From positions 744,001 to 808,000 of the forward strand of contig CP007444.1 of assembly GCA_000632805.1 (NCBI GenBank): DNA of 64,000 nt, given 5' to 3'. The translations under genes and the position numbers were made by a program. The first letter of the stretch is position 1, and every line of letters begins with the position of its first letter. Below the pieces are notes generated by a model. That model did no database searches, was not told the DNA's origin, and saw only the letters and a program-made list of their open reading frames with translations. This stretch comes from Dyella jiangningensis (GTDB lineage: Bacteria > Pseudomonadota > Gammaproteobacteria > Xanthomonadales > Rhodanobacteraceae). Shown here one piece after another: positions 33,451 through 42,930 of this stretch.

Positions 33451-35493
33451 TCACGTCAGCCGCTGCGGCTCCTGCAGGAAGTTGCCTTGCACGAAGTCCA
33501 CGCCGCAGGCGAACAGCAGCGAGGTGCTGGCGGCGTCCTCGACCCATTCGGCGATGGTCTGCTTCTTCAGCTCGCGCGCCTGGCGGCAGATCTCCACCAC
33601 CTTCTTCTGGCTCTCCTGCTGCTGCGGCAGGTCGGCCATATAGCTGCGATCGATCTTCAGGTAGTCCGCATCGATGTGGTTGAGCAGCTGGAACGAGTTG
33701 AGGCCCGAGCCGAACTGCTCCAGCGCGAACTGGCCGCCCAGCTGCTTCCAGGCCTTGATGAATTCCTGCGCGGGACGCAGCGCCGTCACCACCTTGCTCT
33801 CGGTCGTTTCCAGCACCAGCTTGCCGTTCTTCAGTGCCGCCTGCTTGAGGCGCTCACCCAGCCAGGGCAGCAGCTGCGTGTCTTCCAGCGAGCGGGAAGT
33901 GAGTTTGACGAAGAACGTGGTGGGCGAGCCGCTACGGTCGCGGGCTCGCAGGTGTTCGATGGCCTGGTTAAGCACCCAACGGTCGATGGCCGGGGTGAGG
34001 TTGTGCTTCTCGGCGATCGGCATGAAGAAGCCCGGCAGCACCTCGCCCTGCGGGCCATTGAGGCGCAGCAGGATTTCGGAGAACTCGCCCTCGGCGTCCT
34101 GCAGGCTGATGGTCTGCTGGTGATAAAGCACGAAGTCGTCCTGCGTGAGCGCCTGCTTCAGCACGCCCAGCCAGTACCGCTCGCGTTCCTCCTCGGCCTT
34201 CTCTCGCGCGGCCGGATCGTGCAGCTCGCTGCGGTTGCCGCCTTGGCTTTGCGCATTGCGCAAGGACTGGCTGGCCTGGTTGAGCAGCAGCTCGGTGTTG
34301 GCGTTGCGCTCGCCTAGCAGGCTGCCGCCGATGCTGGCGGTGACCGTGAGCGAATGGCTGCCCAGGTCGAAGATGCCGCCGGCGATGGCCTGCTGCAGGC
34401 CGGTGATCCACTGCTTGATGGCTTCGTCGTTACGGGTATGAAGCAGCACGCCAACGGTGTGCTCGGCCAGAAGGCCGGCGGTGTCGTGGGCGCCCAGCTG
34501 CCCTTCCACGCGGTTGGCGAAGGCGGCGAGCAGTTCATCGGCCTTGGCCAGGCCCACGCCGCCCACGATCGCCTGCCAGTTGTCGGGTTCGATGAGCAGC
34601 AGCGACTGGCCCTTGGTGCCTTCGGTAGCTGCAGCCACCGCCTGGTCGATGCATTCGAGCATGCGCGAGCGGTTGAACAACCCGGTGACGGGGTCGCGCT
34701 GAAGCTGTTCGATCACGCTCGCGTCGACCTGCTGGCGGCGGAAGACCACCTGCAGGCAGGGTTCGCCTTCAAACGTGGCGTGGGCGAACTCCACGCTCGC
34801 CTTGAAGCTGGTCGCGTCGGCGCGACGGGCCTGCAGCTCGATCGGTCCGCTGGGTTTCTCGCCGCGCGACAGACCCTTGAGAGTGCTTTTGAATTCGTCG
34901 GCGTCGGTCGGGCCGACCATGTCCAGCACGGGCAGGCCGAGCAGGTCATCGAATTCGGTATAGCCGAAGGTATCCAGGTAGGCCTGGTTGGCGCGCACGT
35001 GCATGCCTTCGTGTACGTAGGCGATGGCATCGGTGGACGAGTCGAGCAGGGCGTCGCAGCGACGCTCGGACTCGCGCAGCGCGGTTTCCAGGCGACGCAG
35101 CTGCCGGCGGGTGTTGAGCGAATCGAACTCGCGCTGGATCACCGCCATCAGCTGGCGCGGCTGGGAGCGCAGCGCCACGCTGCGTGCGCCGTTGACGAAG
35201 AGCTCGGTCACCCCCGCGTTGTCCACCTGCCCGACCAGGGCGACCAGCGACAGGTCGCGGCCGTGGGCATCGAGCATGCGGGAAACCTCGCGCAGCTCCA
35301 GCGTACCTACCGCGGGGTCGAACAGCACGATGTCGGGGCCCAGTTCGTCGAGTGCGGCGGTTACCTGCTCGGCCGTAGTCGCCCGTGCGGGACGAACGGC
35401 AATGCCGTTGTTGCGCAGCAGGCTGATGATCTGTTCCGCGTCTTCGACTGACTTCTCGATGAAAAGGATCTTGATGACCTGGTCGGTTTTCAT
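33451..35493 (-). CDS. FimX-like degenerate GGDEF/EAL c-di-GMP receptor
   Basis: A protein of about 680 aa with domain order REC (about 8-125), PAS (about 140-255), GGDEF-like (about 265-420) and EAL-like (about 440-680). REC lacks the acidic pair (IEKSVED). The GGDEF signature is missing (position reads EHTVG). EAL reads EILLRL, and the metal-binding DD of the DDFG loop is EQ (LEQFGSGLNSF), so neither synthesis nor hydrolysis of c-di-GMP is expected. This matches FimX of Pseudomonas and Xanthomonas, which binds c-di-GMP and supports type IV pilus assembly at the pole. ATG 35493 preferred over GTG 35499. Confidence 0.8.
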   Translation of the reverse strand: MKTDQVIKILFIEKSVEDAEQIISLLRNNGIAVRPARATTAEQVTAALDELGPDIVLFDPAVGTLELREVSRMLDAHGRDLSLVALVGQVDNAGVTELFVNGARSVALRSQPRQLMAVIQREFDSLNTRRQLRRLETALRESERRCDALLDSSTDAIAYVHEGMHVRANQAYLDTFGYTEFDDLLGLPVLDMVGPTDADEFKSTLKGLSRGEKPSGPIELQARRADATSFKASVEFAHATFEGEPCLQVVFRRQQVDASVIEQLQRDPVTGLFNRSRMLECIDQAVAAATEGTKGQSLLLIEPDNWQAIVGGVGLAKADELLAAFANRVEGQLGAHDTAGLLAEHTVGVLLHTRNDEAIKQWITGLQQAIAGGIFDLGSHSLTVTASIGGSLLGERNANTELLLNQASQSLRNAQSQGGNRSELHDPAAREKAEEERERYWLGVLKQALTQDDFVLYHQQTISLQDAEGEFSEILLRLNGPQGEVLPGFFMPIAEKHNLTPAIDRWVLNQAIEHLRARDRSGSPTTFFVKLTSRSLEDTQLLPWLGERLKQAALKNGKLVLETTESKVVTALRPAQEFIKAWKQLGGQFALEQFGSGLNSFQLLNHIDADYLKIDRSYMADLPQQQESQKKVVEICRQARELKKQTIAEWVEDAASTSLLFACGVDFVQGNFLQEPQRLT

Positions 35494-35657
35494 GGGCACG
35501 TCAAGCTATCCATTTGTTCGCCGCTGCTGTGGAGCCTGCCGGGACAGCAGGGCGCGGGCCATCCGAGGTTTTTAGCGGATTCCGCGGGTCACGGCTAGCG
35601 GAAATATTCCTGAAGTGACCTTGCCCACATTGCGCGCTGGTGCCCATGTCGGCCGGG

Positions 35658-36668
35658 TTACAGCGGTCGTTTGGACGCCTCGCCACCTACTTCGCGCACC
35701 AGCTTGGGCACGAGGTAGCCGGGAAGGCGGTGGCGCACGGCCTCGACCAGGGCTAGCGCGCTGGCGTCGTCCACTTCGAAATGGGCCGAACCCTGCACAC
35801 GATCGAGCTGATGCAGGTAATAGGGCAGCACGCCAGCCTCGAACAGCCGCTCGGAGAGCGCCACCAGGGTGTCCGTCTCGTCATTGACGCCGTGCAGCAG
35901 CACCGACTGGTTGAGCAGCGTCACGCCGGCATCGCGCAGCCGCGCGCACGCGGCATCCACCGAGGCGTCGAATTCGTTCGCATGGTTGGCATGCAGCACG
36001 ACCACCTTTTGCAGCGGCAGACCGGCCAGCCAGTCCACCAGGCTGTCATCGACGCGCTCGGGCAGCACCACCGGAAGGCGTGTATGGATGCGCAGCCGCG
36101 TAACGTGCGGAACGGTTTCCAGTCCGCTGCTCAGCTCTTCCAGTTTGGCGGTGGCCAGCGACAGCGGATCGCCGCCGGAGAGGATCAGTTCGCTGATCGA
36201 CGAATCCTGGCGCACATGGTCCAACGCCTTGCGCCATTGGCCGGCGGCGGCCATCTCGTCGCCATAGGGAAAATGGCGGCGAAAGCAGTAACGGCAGTTG
36301 ATGGCGCAACTGCCGCTGGCGATCAGCAGGGCGCGGCCCTCGTACTTGTGCAGCACGCCCTGGGCCGAGCGGGCTGCCATGTCACCGACCGCATCGTTAC
36401 TGAACCCGGCGACCTGTCGTGTTTCGGCGAGCTGGGGGAGCACCTGCAGCAGCAAGGGGTCGCGGGCGTCACCCCGGCGCATGCGGGTGATGAACCCACG
36501 CGGCACACGGACGCCGAAGCCGGCGTCCCCTGCGGGCAACCCATCGGCAAGATGCTCCAGACCCACCAGCGCCAACAGTTCCCGGGCATCCGTAACGCCC
36601 TCACGCCATAGCGTGCGCCAGTCGGATCCGGGCGGAGATAGGCGGGCGGCGTGGCTTGCGGTTATCAT
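35658..36668 (-). CDS. epmB: EF-P lysine 2,3-aminomutase EpmB
   Basis: A 336 aa radical-SAM, PLP-dependent enzyme that makes beta-lysine for attachment to elongation factor P. The [4Fe-4S] ligands are Cys121, Cys125 and Cys128 in CAINCRYCFRRHFPY; ELILSGGDPLSL and the C-terminal PLP-Lys region (LVPKLVREVGGE) fit the KamA/YjeK family. It is divergent from efp with only 83 bases between starts, so modifier and substrate probably share a control region. epmA, the ligase, is not in the window. Confidence 0.93.
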   Translation of the reverse strand: MITASHAARLSPPGSDWRTLWREGVTDARELLALVGLEHLADGLPAGDAGFGVRVPRGFITRMRRGDARDPLLLQVLPQLAETRQVAGFSNDAVGDMAARSAQGVLHKYEGRALLIASGSCAINCRYCFRRHFPYGDEMAAAGQWRKALDHVRQDSSISELILSGGDPLSLATAKLEELSSGLETVPHVTRLRIHTRLPVVLPERVDDSLVDWLAGLPLQKVVVLHANHANEFDASVDAACARLRDAGVTLLNQSVLLHGVNDETDTLVALSERLFEAGVLPYYLHQLDRVQGSAHFEVDDASALALVEAVRHRLPGYLVPKLVREVGGEASKRPL

Positions 36669-36751
36669 AATGGGTCTTGAATCGGGCCCAGGGCCCGGGC
36701 AAAACCCTATTCTAGCCGTCTCACAGCGGCACCACACCTGGAGTGCAACAC

Positions 36752-37321
36752 ATGGCCACCGCCGGTCTCAACGACGTCAAGAAGGGTATGAAGATCCTTC
36801 ACAACAATGACCCGTGGGTCATTACCGACGCCGACTTCATCAAGCCCGGCAAGGGTCAGGCGTTCACCCGCATCTTCATCCGCAACCTGAAGAACGGCCG
36901 CACCACCGAGCAGACCATGAAGTCCAGCGACAGCTTCGAAGTCGCCGACGTCGTGGACACCGACATGCAGTACCTGTATTCGGACGGTGAGTTCTGGCAC
37001 TTCATGCACCAGGAGAGCTTCGAGCAGCACCAAGCCAGCAAGGCCGGCATGGGCGACGCCGCCAAGTGGCTCAAGGGCGAGGAAGAGTGCGTGGTGACGC
37101 TGTTCAACGGTGAGATCATCGCCGTGCAGCCGCCGAACTTCGTCGAACTGAAGATCACCGAGACCGACCCGGGCCTGCGTGGCGACACCTCCGGTGGCGG
37201 CGGCAAGCCGGCGACGCTGGAAACCGGCGCTGTCGTGCGCGTGCCACTGTTCGTCACCACCGACGAAGTGATCAAGGTCGACACCCGCACGGGCGAGTAC
37301 GTCAGCCGCGTCGGCAAGTGA
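36752..37321 (+). CDS. efp: Elongation factor P
   Basis: A 189 aa three-domain factor that rescues ribosomes stalled at polyproline. The modified Lys is Lys34 in [10 protein letters not shown], the beta-lysylation type, consistent with divergent epmB. The C-terminus ends [16 protein letters not shown] lies 8 bases before ATG 36752; an ATG three codons earlier is less well placed. Confidence 0.97.
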   Translation: MATAGLNDVKKGMKILHNNDPWVITDADFIKPGKGQAFTRIFIRNLKNGRTTEQTMKSSDSFEVADVVDTDMQYLYSDGEFWHFMHQESFEQHQASKAGMGDAAKWLKGEEECVVTLFNGEIIAVQPPNFVELKITETDPGLRGDTSGGGGKPATLETGAVVRVPLFVTTDEVIKVDTRTGEYVSRVGK

Positions 37322-37451
37322 TGCGCCGACCCGCGCATTGATGCGCGGTGCGACGAAACACCGATCGTCATGCCGTTAGGCAACCATGGGGCGGCCACCG
37401 CAAGGTGATCCGCCCCATGTCGTATCCACTATCGATAAAGCGAGCCTAAGG

Positions 37452-38792
37452 ATGAGCCAGACAACTCCGCAATCCATCGACCTGTTGATCGAGGCCCGTT
37501 GGGTCGTGCCTGTGGAACCCCATGGTGTCGTGCTGGAGCATCACGCCGTCGCCGTGGACAAGGGCGTCATCGTGGCGCTGCTGCCCATCAACGAGGCACG
37601 CGCCGCCTATGCGCCGCGCGAGCGCGCCGAGCTCGGCGAGCACGTGCTGATTCCCGGTCTGGTCAACACGCACACGCACAACCCGATGACGCTGCTGCGC
37701 GGACTGGCCGATGATCTGCCGCTGATGGTGTGGCTGCAGAAGCACATCTGGCCGGTGGAAGGCCAGGTGATTGGCCATGAGTTCGTGCGCGATGGCGTGG
37801 AGCTGGCGGTGGCGGAGATGATCCGCGGCGGCACCACCTGCGCCAATGAAAACTACTTCTTCCCCGATGTCATCGGCGCCACGTACAAGCGCATGGGTTT
37901 CCGCGCAGTGGTCGGCCTGCCGGTGATCGAGTTTCCCACGGCCTGGGCGAAGACGCAGGACGAGTATTTCGACCGCGCCATCGAAGTGCACGACAGCTTC
38001 CTCGGCGATGCGCTGATCGGCACCTCGTTCGCGCCGCATGCGCCGTACACCGTGTCGGACGAAAGCTTCGAGCGCATCCGCGTGCTGTCCGACCAGCTCG
38101 ACATCCAGGTGCACCTGCACACGCACGAAACCGCGCATGAGGTGGAAGAGGAAAAGGCCAAGAGCGGCCTGCGTCCGTTCCAGCGCCTGCAGAAACTCGG
38201 CATCGTCAATGACCGCCTGATCGCCGTGCACATGACCCAGATGACCGATGCGGAAATTGCCGCCTGCGCGGAAGCGGGCGTGTCGGTGGTGCATTGTCCC
38301 GAATCCAACCTCAAACTCGCCTCCGGTTTCTGCCCGGCGGAAAAGCTGCGCCAGGCCGGCGTCAACGTCGCCATCGGCACGGACGGTTGTGCATCCAACA
38401 ACGATCTGGACATGTTCGGCGAGATGCGCACGGCGGCGCTGCTGGCCAAGGCCGTGGCGAACGATGCCGCCGCGTTCGACGCCGCGTATGCGCTGCGTGC
38501 CGCCACGCTCAACGGCGCGCGTGCGATGGGCCTGGAGGACAAGATCGGCTCCATCGAAGTCGGCAAGCAGGCCGATCTCGCGGCCATCCGGCTTTCCGAT
38601 CTCGAAACGCAGCCCTTGTTCCATATCGCATCGCAGCTGGCTTATGCCACGGGTCGCCACCAGGTCACCGACGTGTGGATTCATGGCGTGCGCAAACTCG
38701 CCGGACGCGTGCTCACCGATATCGACATCGATGCGGTGCTGACCAAGACCCACGCATGGCGCGAACGCATCGCCGCGATCGACGCGGCTTGA
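37452..38792 (+). CDS. mtaD: TRZ/ATZ-family deaminase, MTA/SAH deaminase-like
   Basis: A 446 aa amidohydrolase-superfamily metalloenzyme. Metal ligands appear as HTH in VNTHTHNPM, a His in VHLHTHET, VHMTQMTDAEI and the Asp in IGTDGCASNNDLDM. The closest assigned group deaminates S-methylthioadenosine/S-adenosylhomocysteine to the inosine forms; related enzymes act on guanine or triazines, so substrate is inferred. ATG 37452 has TAAGGATG context. It starts a co-directional run with yciI-like, ubiG, gph and the squalene/phytoene synthase-like gene. Confidence 0.85.
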   Translation: MSQTTPQSIDLLIEARWVVPVEPHGVVLEHHAVAVDKGVIVALLPINEARAAYAPRERAELGEHVLIPGLVNTHTHNPMTLLRGLADDLPLMVWLQKHIWPVEGQVIGHEFVRDGVELAVAEMIRGGTTCANENYFFPDVIGATYKRMGFRAVVGLPVIEFPTAWAKTQDEYFDRAIEVHDSFLGDALIGTSFAPHAPYTVSDESFERIRVLSDQLDIQVHLHTHETAHEVEEEKAKSGLRPFQRLQKLGIVNDRLIAVHMTQMTDAEIAACAEAGVSVVHCPESNLKLASGFCPAEKLRQAGVNVAIGTDGCASNNDLDMFGEMRTAALLAKAVANDAAAFDAAYALRAATLNGARAMGLEDKIGSIEVGKQADLAAIRLSDLETQPLFHIASQLAYATGRHQVTDVWIHGVRKLAGRVLTDIDIDAVLTKTHAWRERIAAIDAA

Positions 38793-38805
38793 ACGAGGCA
38801 GGGAC

Positions 38806-39060
38806 ATGAACCGTTATCTCGTGATGGCGATGCGTCGCCCGCACTTCGACCCGGCGATGGTGCAGCCGCATGTGGATTTCCTGCAGGGGCTACGCACGGG
38901 CGGCGTGCTGGAACTGTCGGGCGGCTTCAGCGACAAGTCCGGCGGCGCCTATCTCATGCGTGCGCAGAGCATGGATGAAGCGCTTTCGATCGCCCACCAG
39001 GATCCCGCATACACCAGTGGCGGCTGGGAAATCACGGTCTACGAATGGCAGGCGCGTTAA
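38806..39060 (+). CDS. YciI-like protein
   Basis: An 84 aa protein of the YciI-like fold: short N-terminal strand RYLVMAMRRPHFD, middle VDFLQGLRTGGVLELSGGF and a C-terminal WEITVYEW strand. The conserved His/Asp pair of YciI family members lies in PHVDFL. Function is unknown for most of the family; some act as small hydrolases or ligand-binding subunits. It begins 13 bases after the mtaD-like gene. Confidence 0.8.
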   Translation: MNRYLVMAMRRPHFDPAMVQPHVDFLQGLRTGGVLELSGGFSDKSGGAYLMRAQSMDEALSIAHQDPAYTSGGWEITVYEWQAR

Positions 39061-39091
39061 GCTCTGCCACGAATCATTGAGGATGCAATCC

Positions 39092-39838
39092 ATGCAAGCA
39101 GCTGCGAATGTCAGCCCCGAGGAAATCGCCCGTTTCGGCAAGCTCGCCGCACGCTGGTGGGATCCGGATGGCGAGTCCCGTCCGTTGCATGACCTCAACC
39201 CCGTGCGCGCCGCCTATGTAGCGGCGCGCGTGACATTGCCGGGCGCGCGCGTGGCCGATGTGGGCTGCGGCGGCGGACTGCTCAGCGAGGCGCTGGCGAA
39301 GGCGGGCGCGCGGGTCACCGGCATCGACATGGGCGAGAAGGTGATCGAGATCGCGCAGCTGCATTTGCACGAATCGCGTCTGGAAACGCCGGATCTCCAT
39401 GTCGATTACCGCGTGCAATCGTCGGCCGAGCTTGCATCCTCCGAGCCGGAAAGCTTCGATGCCGTGTGCTGCATGGAACTGATCGAGCACGTGCCCGATC
39501 CCGAGGCGCTGGTCAACGACCTGGCGCGCATGGTGAAGCCAGGCGGTGTGGTGGTGATGTCCACGCTCAACCGTACGCCCGCAGCGTTTGGCGCGGCGAT
39601 CCTCGGTGCCGAATACCTCATGCGCATGCTGCCGCGCGGCACGCATCACTATGCCCAGTTCCTCAAGCCTTCCGAACTGGGGCGTCTGATGCGCCATGCC
39701 GGGCTTGAAGTGGAAGACGTTTCCGGCCTCGGCTACAACCCGATCAACCGCAAGGCGTGGATCAGCCGCTTCACGTCGGTGAACTACCTGATCAGCGCCC
39801 GTCCCACGGGAACTCCCGTCGATCGCAAGCCCGCATGA
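39092..39838 (+). CDS. ubiG: Ubiquinone biosynthesis O-methyltransferase UbiG
   Basis: A 248 aa SAM-dependent enzyme doing both O-methylations in ubiquinone synthesis. FGKLAARWWDPDGESRPLHDLNPVR at the start is the UbiG hallmark (in segments); motif I is VADVGCGGGLLSEALA, then MELIEHVPDPEAL and GLGYNPINRKAW. ATG 39092 has GAGG at good spacing; ATG 39083 is in frame just upstream. Its TGA overlaps the gph start (ATGA). Confidence 0.95.
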   Translation: MQAAANVSPEEIARFGKLAARWWDPDGESRPLHDLNPVRAAYVAARVTLPGARVADVGCGGGLLSEALAKAGARVTGIDMGEKVIEIAQLHLHESRLETPDLHVDYRVQSSAELASSEPESFDAVCCMELIEHVPDPEALVNDLARMVKPGGVVVMSTLNRTPAAFGAAILGAEYLMRMLPRGTHHYAQFLKPSELGRLMRHAGLEVEDVSGLGYNPINRKAWISRFTSVNYLISARPTGTPVDRKPA

Positions 39839-40506
39839 AGCCTTTTCCGCAAGACATCCAGGGCGTGCTGTTCGATCTCGACGGCACACTGCTCGACAGC
39901 GCCACGGACCTCTTCATCGCACTGAAGATGCAGTGCGAGGAAATGCAGGTGCCGGCGCCGCCTTTTGAGATGGTGCGCGAAGTCGTGTCCCGCGGCTCGC
40001 GGGCGATCCTGCGTTGTGCGTTTCCCGACTTCGGCGACGAGGCGCTCCTTCCGCTGCTGCCTCGCTACCTGGAGCTCTACCAGGCCGTCATGGCCGAGCA
40101 CACGCATCCGTTCGACGGGATCGACGAACTGCTCGCCGTGCTGGAAGCCCAGGGCATCGCCTGGGGCATCGTCACCAACAAGCCCGGCTTCCTCACCGAT
40201 GACCTGGTGAAGCGGATCGGCTGGGCCGATCGCGTGGTCGCGGTGGTCTCCGGCGACACCTTGCCGGTGAAGAAGCCCGATCCCGCGCCGGTGCTGCTCG
40301 CGTGCGAGCGTGGCCGGCTCGACCCGGCGCGTTGCCTGTTCGTCGGTGACGATCGCCGCGACGTGCTCGCGGGTGGCGCCGCAGGTGCGTACACGATTGC
40401 AGTGCAATGGGGCTACCTCGATGGTGGTGACCCGGGCCAATGGGGCGCCGACCTGGTGATCGATCACCCGGCGGAGCTGACCGCGCGCCTGCGAGTGACG
40501 GCATGA
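39835..40506 (+). CDS. gph: Phosphoglycolate phosphatase (HAD family)
   Basis: A 223 aa HAD phosphatase. Nucleophile Asp in GVLFDLDGTLLDSATDL, Thr/Asn in GIVTNKPGF, Lys in VKKPDPAP and the acidic pair in FVGDDRRDV. The ubiG-gph order is common in gammaproteobacteria and supports a Gph assignment, clearing 2-phosphoglycolate formed during DNA repair. It is coupled at both ends by 4-base ATGA overlaps with ubiG and the following gene. Confidence 0.9.
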   Translation: MKPFPQDIQGVLFDLDGTLLDSATDLFIALKMQCEEMQVPAPPFEMVREVVSRGSRAILRCAFPDFGDEALLPLLPRYLELYQAVMAEHTHPFDGIDELLAVLEAQGIAWGIVTNKPGFLTDDLVKRIGWADRVVAVVSGDTLPVKKPDPAPVLLACERGRLDPARCLFVGDDRRDVLAGGAAGAYTIAVQWGYLDGGDPGQWGADLVIDHPAELTARLRVTA

Positions 40507-41342
40507 GCGACACCGCGCTGCAGAGCTACATCGACAAGTGGTTGGCGGTGCAGCCGCAACAGCGCATCGCGCTTGCCTTCGTCGACCCGAAAACCTATCC
40601 CGGCCACATTGCGCTGGCGGCGCTTGAGCAGGAATGGCTTGCTGCGGCCTACGGCATCCGTGAGCCCCACGTGGCCGCGACCAAGCTGAACTGGTGGGCG
40701 GAAGAGCTCTCCGGCGCGGCAGCCAGTGGCGGACGCCACCCGTTGACGCAGGTGTTGTTCGATGACGATCGCGCGCAAGCGCTGCCTGCCGAGCGCTGGA
40801 TGGCGCCGGTGCTGGCCGCCATGGCGCAGCTGGAAGAGGGCACGGCCGCCGATTTCCCGGCGCAACTGGCCGCGGGTTCGATGCTCCATGGTGCGATTGC
40901 CGAACTGGAAACGGCCTGGTGGTTTGGCGACGACGCATCCGCGGCGCGCGCTGCTCGCGTCGCCACCTTGTCCCATTTATTGTTTTCACTGCTGCGATTA
41001 GAAGAAGACGCAGAGCGCGACCGTCTGGCACTCCCCATGGCGCGCCTGGCACGGCATGGCCTGAGCCGCAACGAACTGCGCACGGCCAGTCCTGCGCGCC
41101 AAGAAGCCATCCGCGCCCAACTCGACGACCTGCATGCAGCGTGGCGCGAGGCCGACCGGCTGCCGGGGCCGCTCAGTGCCTTTCGCGGGCTGGAATCTCG
41201 GCATGGCCGTACGCTGGTAGGCAAGGCGCGCAAGGCGGCCGATCCGCTGGCTGCTCTTCGCCAGGGTCAGCGGCGGCAGGGACCGGCCGTGGCCTGGCAG
41301 GCCTGGCAGGCGGCACGGTCATGGCGAAAACAGGTCGATTGA
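40503..41342 (+). CDS. Squalene/phytoene synthase-like protein
   Basis: A 279 aa all-helical protein resembling squalene/phytoene synthases but with key acidic motifs eroded. AYGIREPHVAATKLNWWAEEL resembles the region after the first Asp-rich motif, and SLLRLEEDAERDRLALPMARLARHGLS corresponds to the usual RDxxEDxxRGRxYLP segment with changed Asp positions. The N-terminal DDxxD motif is not recognisable. Catalysis is doubtful; related non-catalytic proteins act in assembly of respiratory complexes. It is translationally coupled to gph and precedes folE2. Confidence 0.7.
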   Translation: MSDTALQSYIDKWLAVQPQQRIALAFVDPKTYPGHIALAALEQEWLAAAYGIREPHVAATKLNWWAEELSGAAASGGRHPLTQVLFDDDRAQALPAERWMAPVLAAMAQLEEGTAADFPAQLAAGSMLHGAIAELETAWWFGDDASAARAARVATLSHLLFSLLRLEEDAERDRLALPMARLARHGLSRNELRTASPARQEAIRAQLDDLHAAWREADRLPGPLSAFRGLESRHGRTLVGKARKAADPLAALRQGQRRQGPAVAWQAWQAARSWRKQVD

Positions 41343-41442
41343 GACGCAGCGTTTCCCCCACGCCACTATTGCTAGGCCACCGGCCTGCCCCAAGATTGAT
41401 GAGCCACGGCGCCCAGGCGCCTGCCGGATCACAGGATTCACC

Positions 41443-42396
41443 ATGTATACCGAGGAAAACACCGCCCGCCTGATGCCCGACGTGGCCGTCCATGCCCAAC
41501 CGCATTTGGCGGGCGAGCTGGATTGGGTCGGCATGGACGGCATCGAGGTGCCGGTGCGCTTCGACGCCGGCGATGGTGATGTGCAGCGCGCCAGTGCCCG
41601 CGTCGGCGCCTTCGTCAACCTGCGTCGCCCCGACAAGCGCGGCATCCATATGTCCCGCCTGTACCTGCAGGTGGAGCAGGCATTGAGCACACAGACCTTG
41701 AGCGCCGCGTCGCTCCAAGAGCTGCTGCGTGGCTTCCTCGATTCGCACAAGGACCTTTCCGATCGCGCCTGCCTGAGCGTCCGGTTCGAACATCTGGTCC
41801 GTCGCCCGGCGCTGCGCAGCGGCAACAGCGGCTGGCGCGCGTATCCGGTCTCCATCGAGGCCAGCATAGTGGGCGACCAGTTCCTGCTCGAGCTGGGTAC
41901 CGAGGTGGTCTATTCCTCGACCTGTCCTGCCTCTGCGGCGTTGTCGCGCCAGCTGATCCAGGAGCAGTTCACCAAGGATTTCGACGCGACACAGCCGATC
42001 GATCATGCCGCCGTGGTCGCATGGCTGGGCAGCGAGAAGGGCATCGTCGCCACGCCGCATGCGCAGCGTAGCGTCGCCCGCCTGCGCGTACGCCCTGCCG
42101 AGGGCGCGAAGTTCGACCTGATCAATCTGATCGATCGCACGGAACACGCCTTGGGCACGCCGGTGCAGACCGCGGTCAAGCGCGAAGACGAGCAGGCTTT
42201 TGCGCTTGCCAACGGCGGCAACCTGATGTTCTGCGAGGACGCGGCCCGCCGCATCCAGAAGGCGCTCGACGCCGATTCGACACTCAGCGACTTCCACATT
42301 CGCGTCGAGCACCAGGAGAGCCTGCACCCGCACGACGCCGTCGCTTATGCCAGCAAGGGTGTCGATGGTGGCTACGCGGGCAAGGGTTGCGTCTGA
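41443..42396 (+). CDS. folE2: GTP cyclohydrolase FolE2
   Basis: A 317 aa type IB GTP cyclohydrolase making dihydroneopterin triphosphate for folate or queuosine. Family markers include the metal-site Cys in YSSTCPASAALSRQ, HAQRSVARLRV, DLINLIDRTEHALGTPVQTAVKREDEQ (in segments), LMFCEDAARR and VEHQESLHPHDAVAY. FolE2 is often induced under zinc limitation as a backup for FolE; no Zur box was identified here. It follows the synthase-like gene by 100 bases. Confidence 0.95.
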   Translation: MYTEENTARLMPDVAVHAQPHLAGELDWVGMDGIEVPVRFDAGDGDVQRASARVGAFVNLRRPDKRGIHMSRLYLQVEQALSTQTLSAASLQELLRGFLDSHKDLSDRACLSVRFEHLVRRPALRSGNSGWRAYPVSIEASIVGDQFLLELGTEVVYSSTCPASAALSRQLIQEQFTKDFDATQPIDHAAVVAWLGSEKGIVATPHAQRSVARLRVRPAEGAKFDLINLIDRTEHALGTPVQTAVKREDEQAFALANGGNLMFCEDAARRIQKALDADSTLSDFHIRVEHQESLHPHDAVAYASKGVDGGYAGKGCV

Positions 42397-42461
42397 GCCT
42401 GGGTTCCATCGCCGCCTGTTAGCATTTCCGGAGTTCCCGTCGAGCGCCGCAGGAGATTTGC

Positions 42462-42920
42462 ATGCTGTCCCGTCTTTCGTTGTTGGCCGTTGCCGTCGTC
42501 GCGCTCGCCGGCTGCTCGATGTTTTCCCATCACGCCAAGGACGAGCCATCCGCCGCGCAGGTAGCGACCTCGCCGGCGCACCAGTCACTGATGAAGTCGA
42601 TCACGGGCGACATCCGCTACGAGCTGCCGCAACCGTTGCCGGCTGACGCCTATCTCCTGGTGACCCTTGCCGACGTGAGTCGACAGGATGCTCCTGCCCG
42701 CACCGTGTCCGAAGAACGCATTCAGCCGGTCGGCGCTTCGCCGGTGGATTTCCTGATCAGTTATGACCCGTCGGATCTGCGTGACGGCGTGGATTTCGCC
42801 ATCAACGTACGACTGCAGCAGGGCGACAAGCTGCTGGCCATCAACGACACGCGCACAGGTGTATTGGGTCGTTCGGGCGAGAACGGGCCGGTGAGCATCA
42901 CGCTCCGTCCCGTGCCTTGA
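42462..42920 (+). CDS. YbaY-like lipoprotein
   Basis: A 152 aa lipoprotein (signal peptide, lipobox with Cys18 in VALAGCSMF). The mature domain reads ITGDIRYELPQPLPADAYLLVTLADVSRQDAPA, FLISYDPSDLRDG and a final TGVLGRSGENGPVSITL strand. It matches the YbaY/YscW beta-sandwich family, which includes pilotin-like lipoproteins of type III secretion and envelope proteins of unknown role. No secretion genes are nearby. Confidence 0.78.
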   Translation: MLSRLSLLAVAVVALAGCSMFSHHAKDEPSAAQVATSPAHQSLMKSITGDIRYELPQPLPADAYLLVTLADVSRQDAPARTVSEERIQPVGASPVDFLISYDPSDLRDGVDFAINVRLQQGDKLLAINDTRTGVLGRSGENGPVSITLRPVP

Positions 42921-42930
42921 AGAGCCTCAT

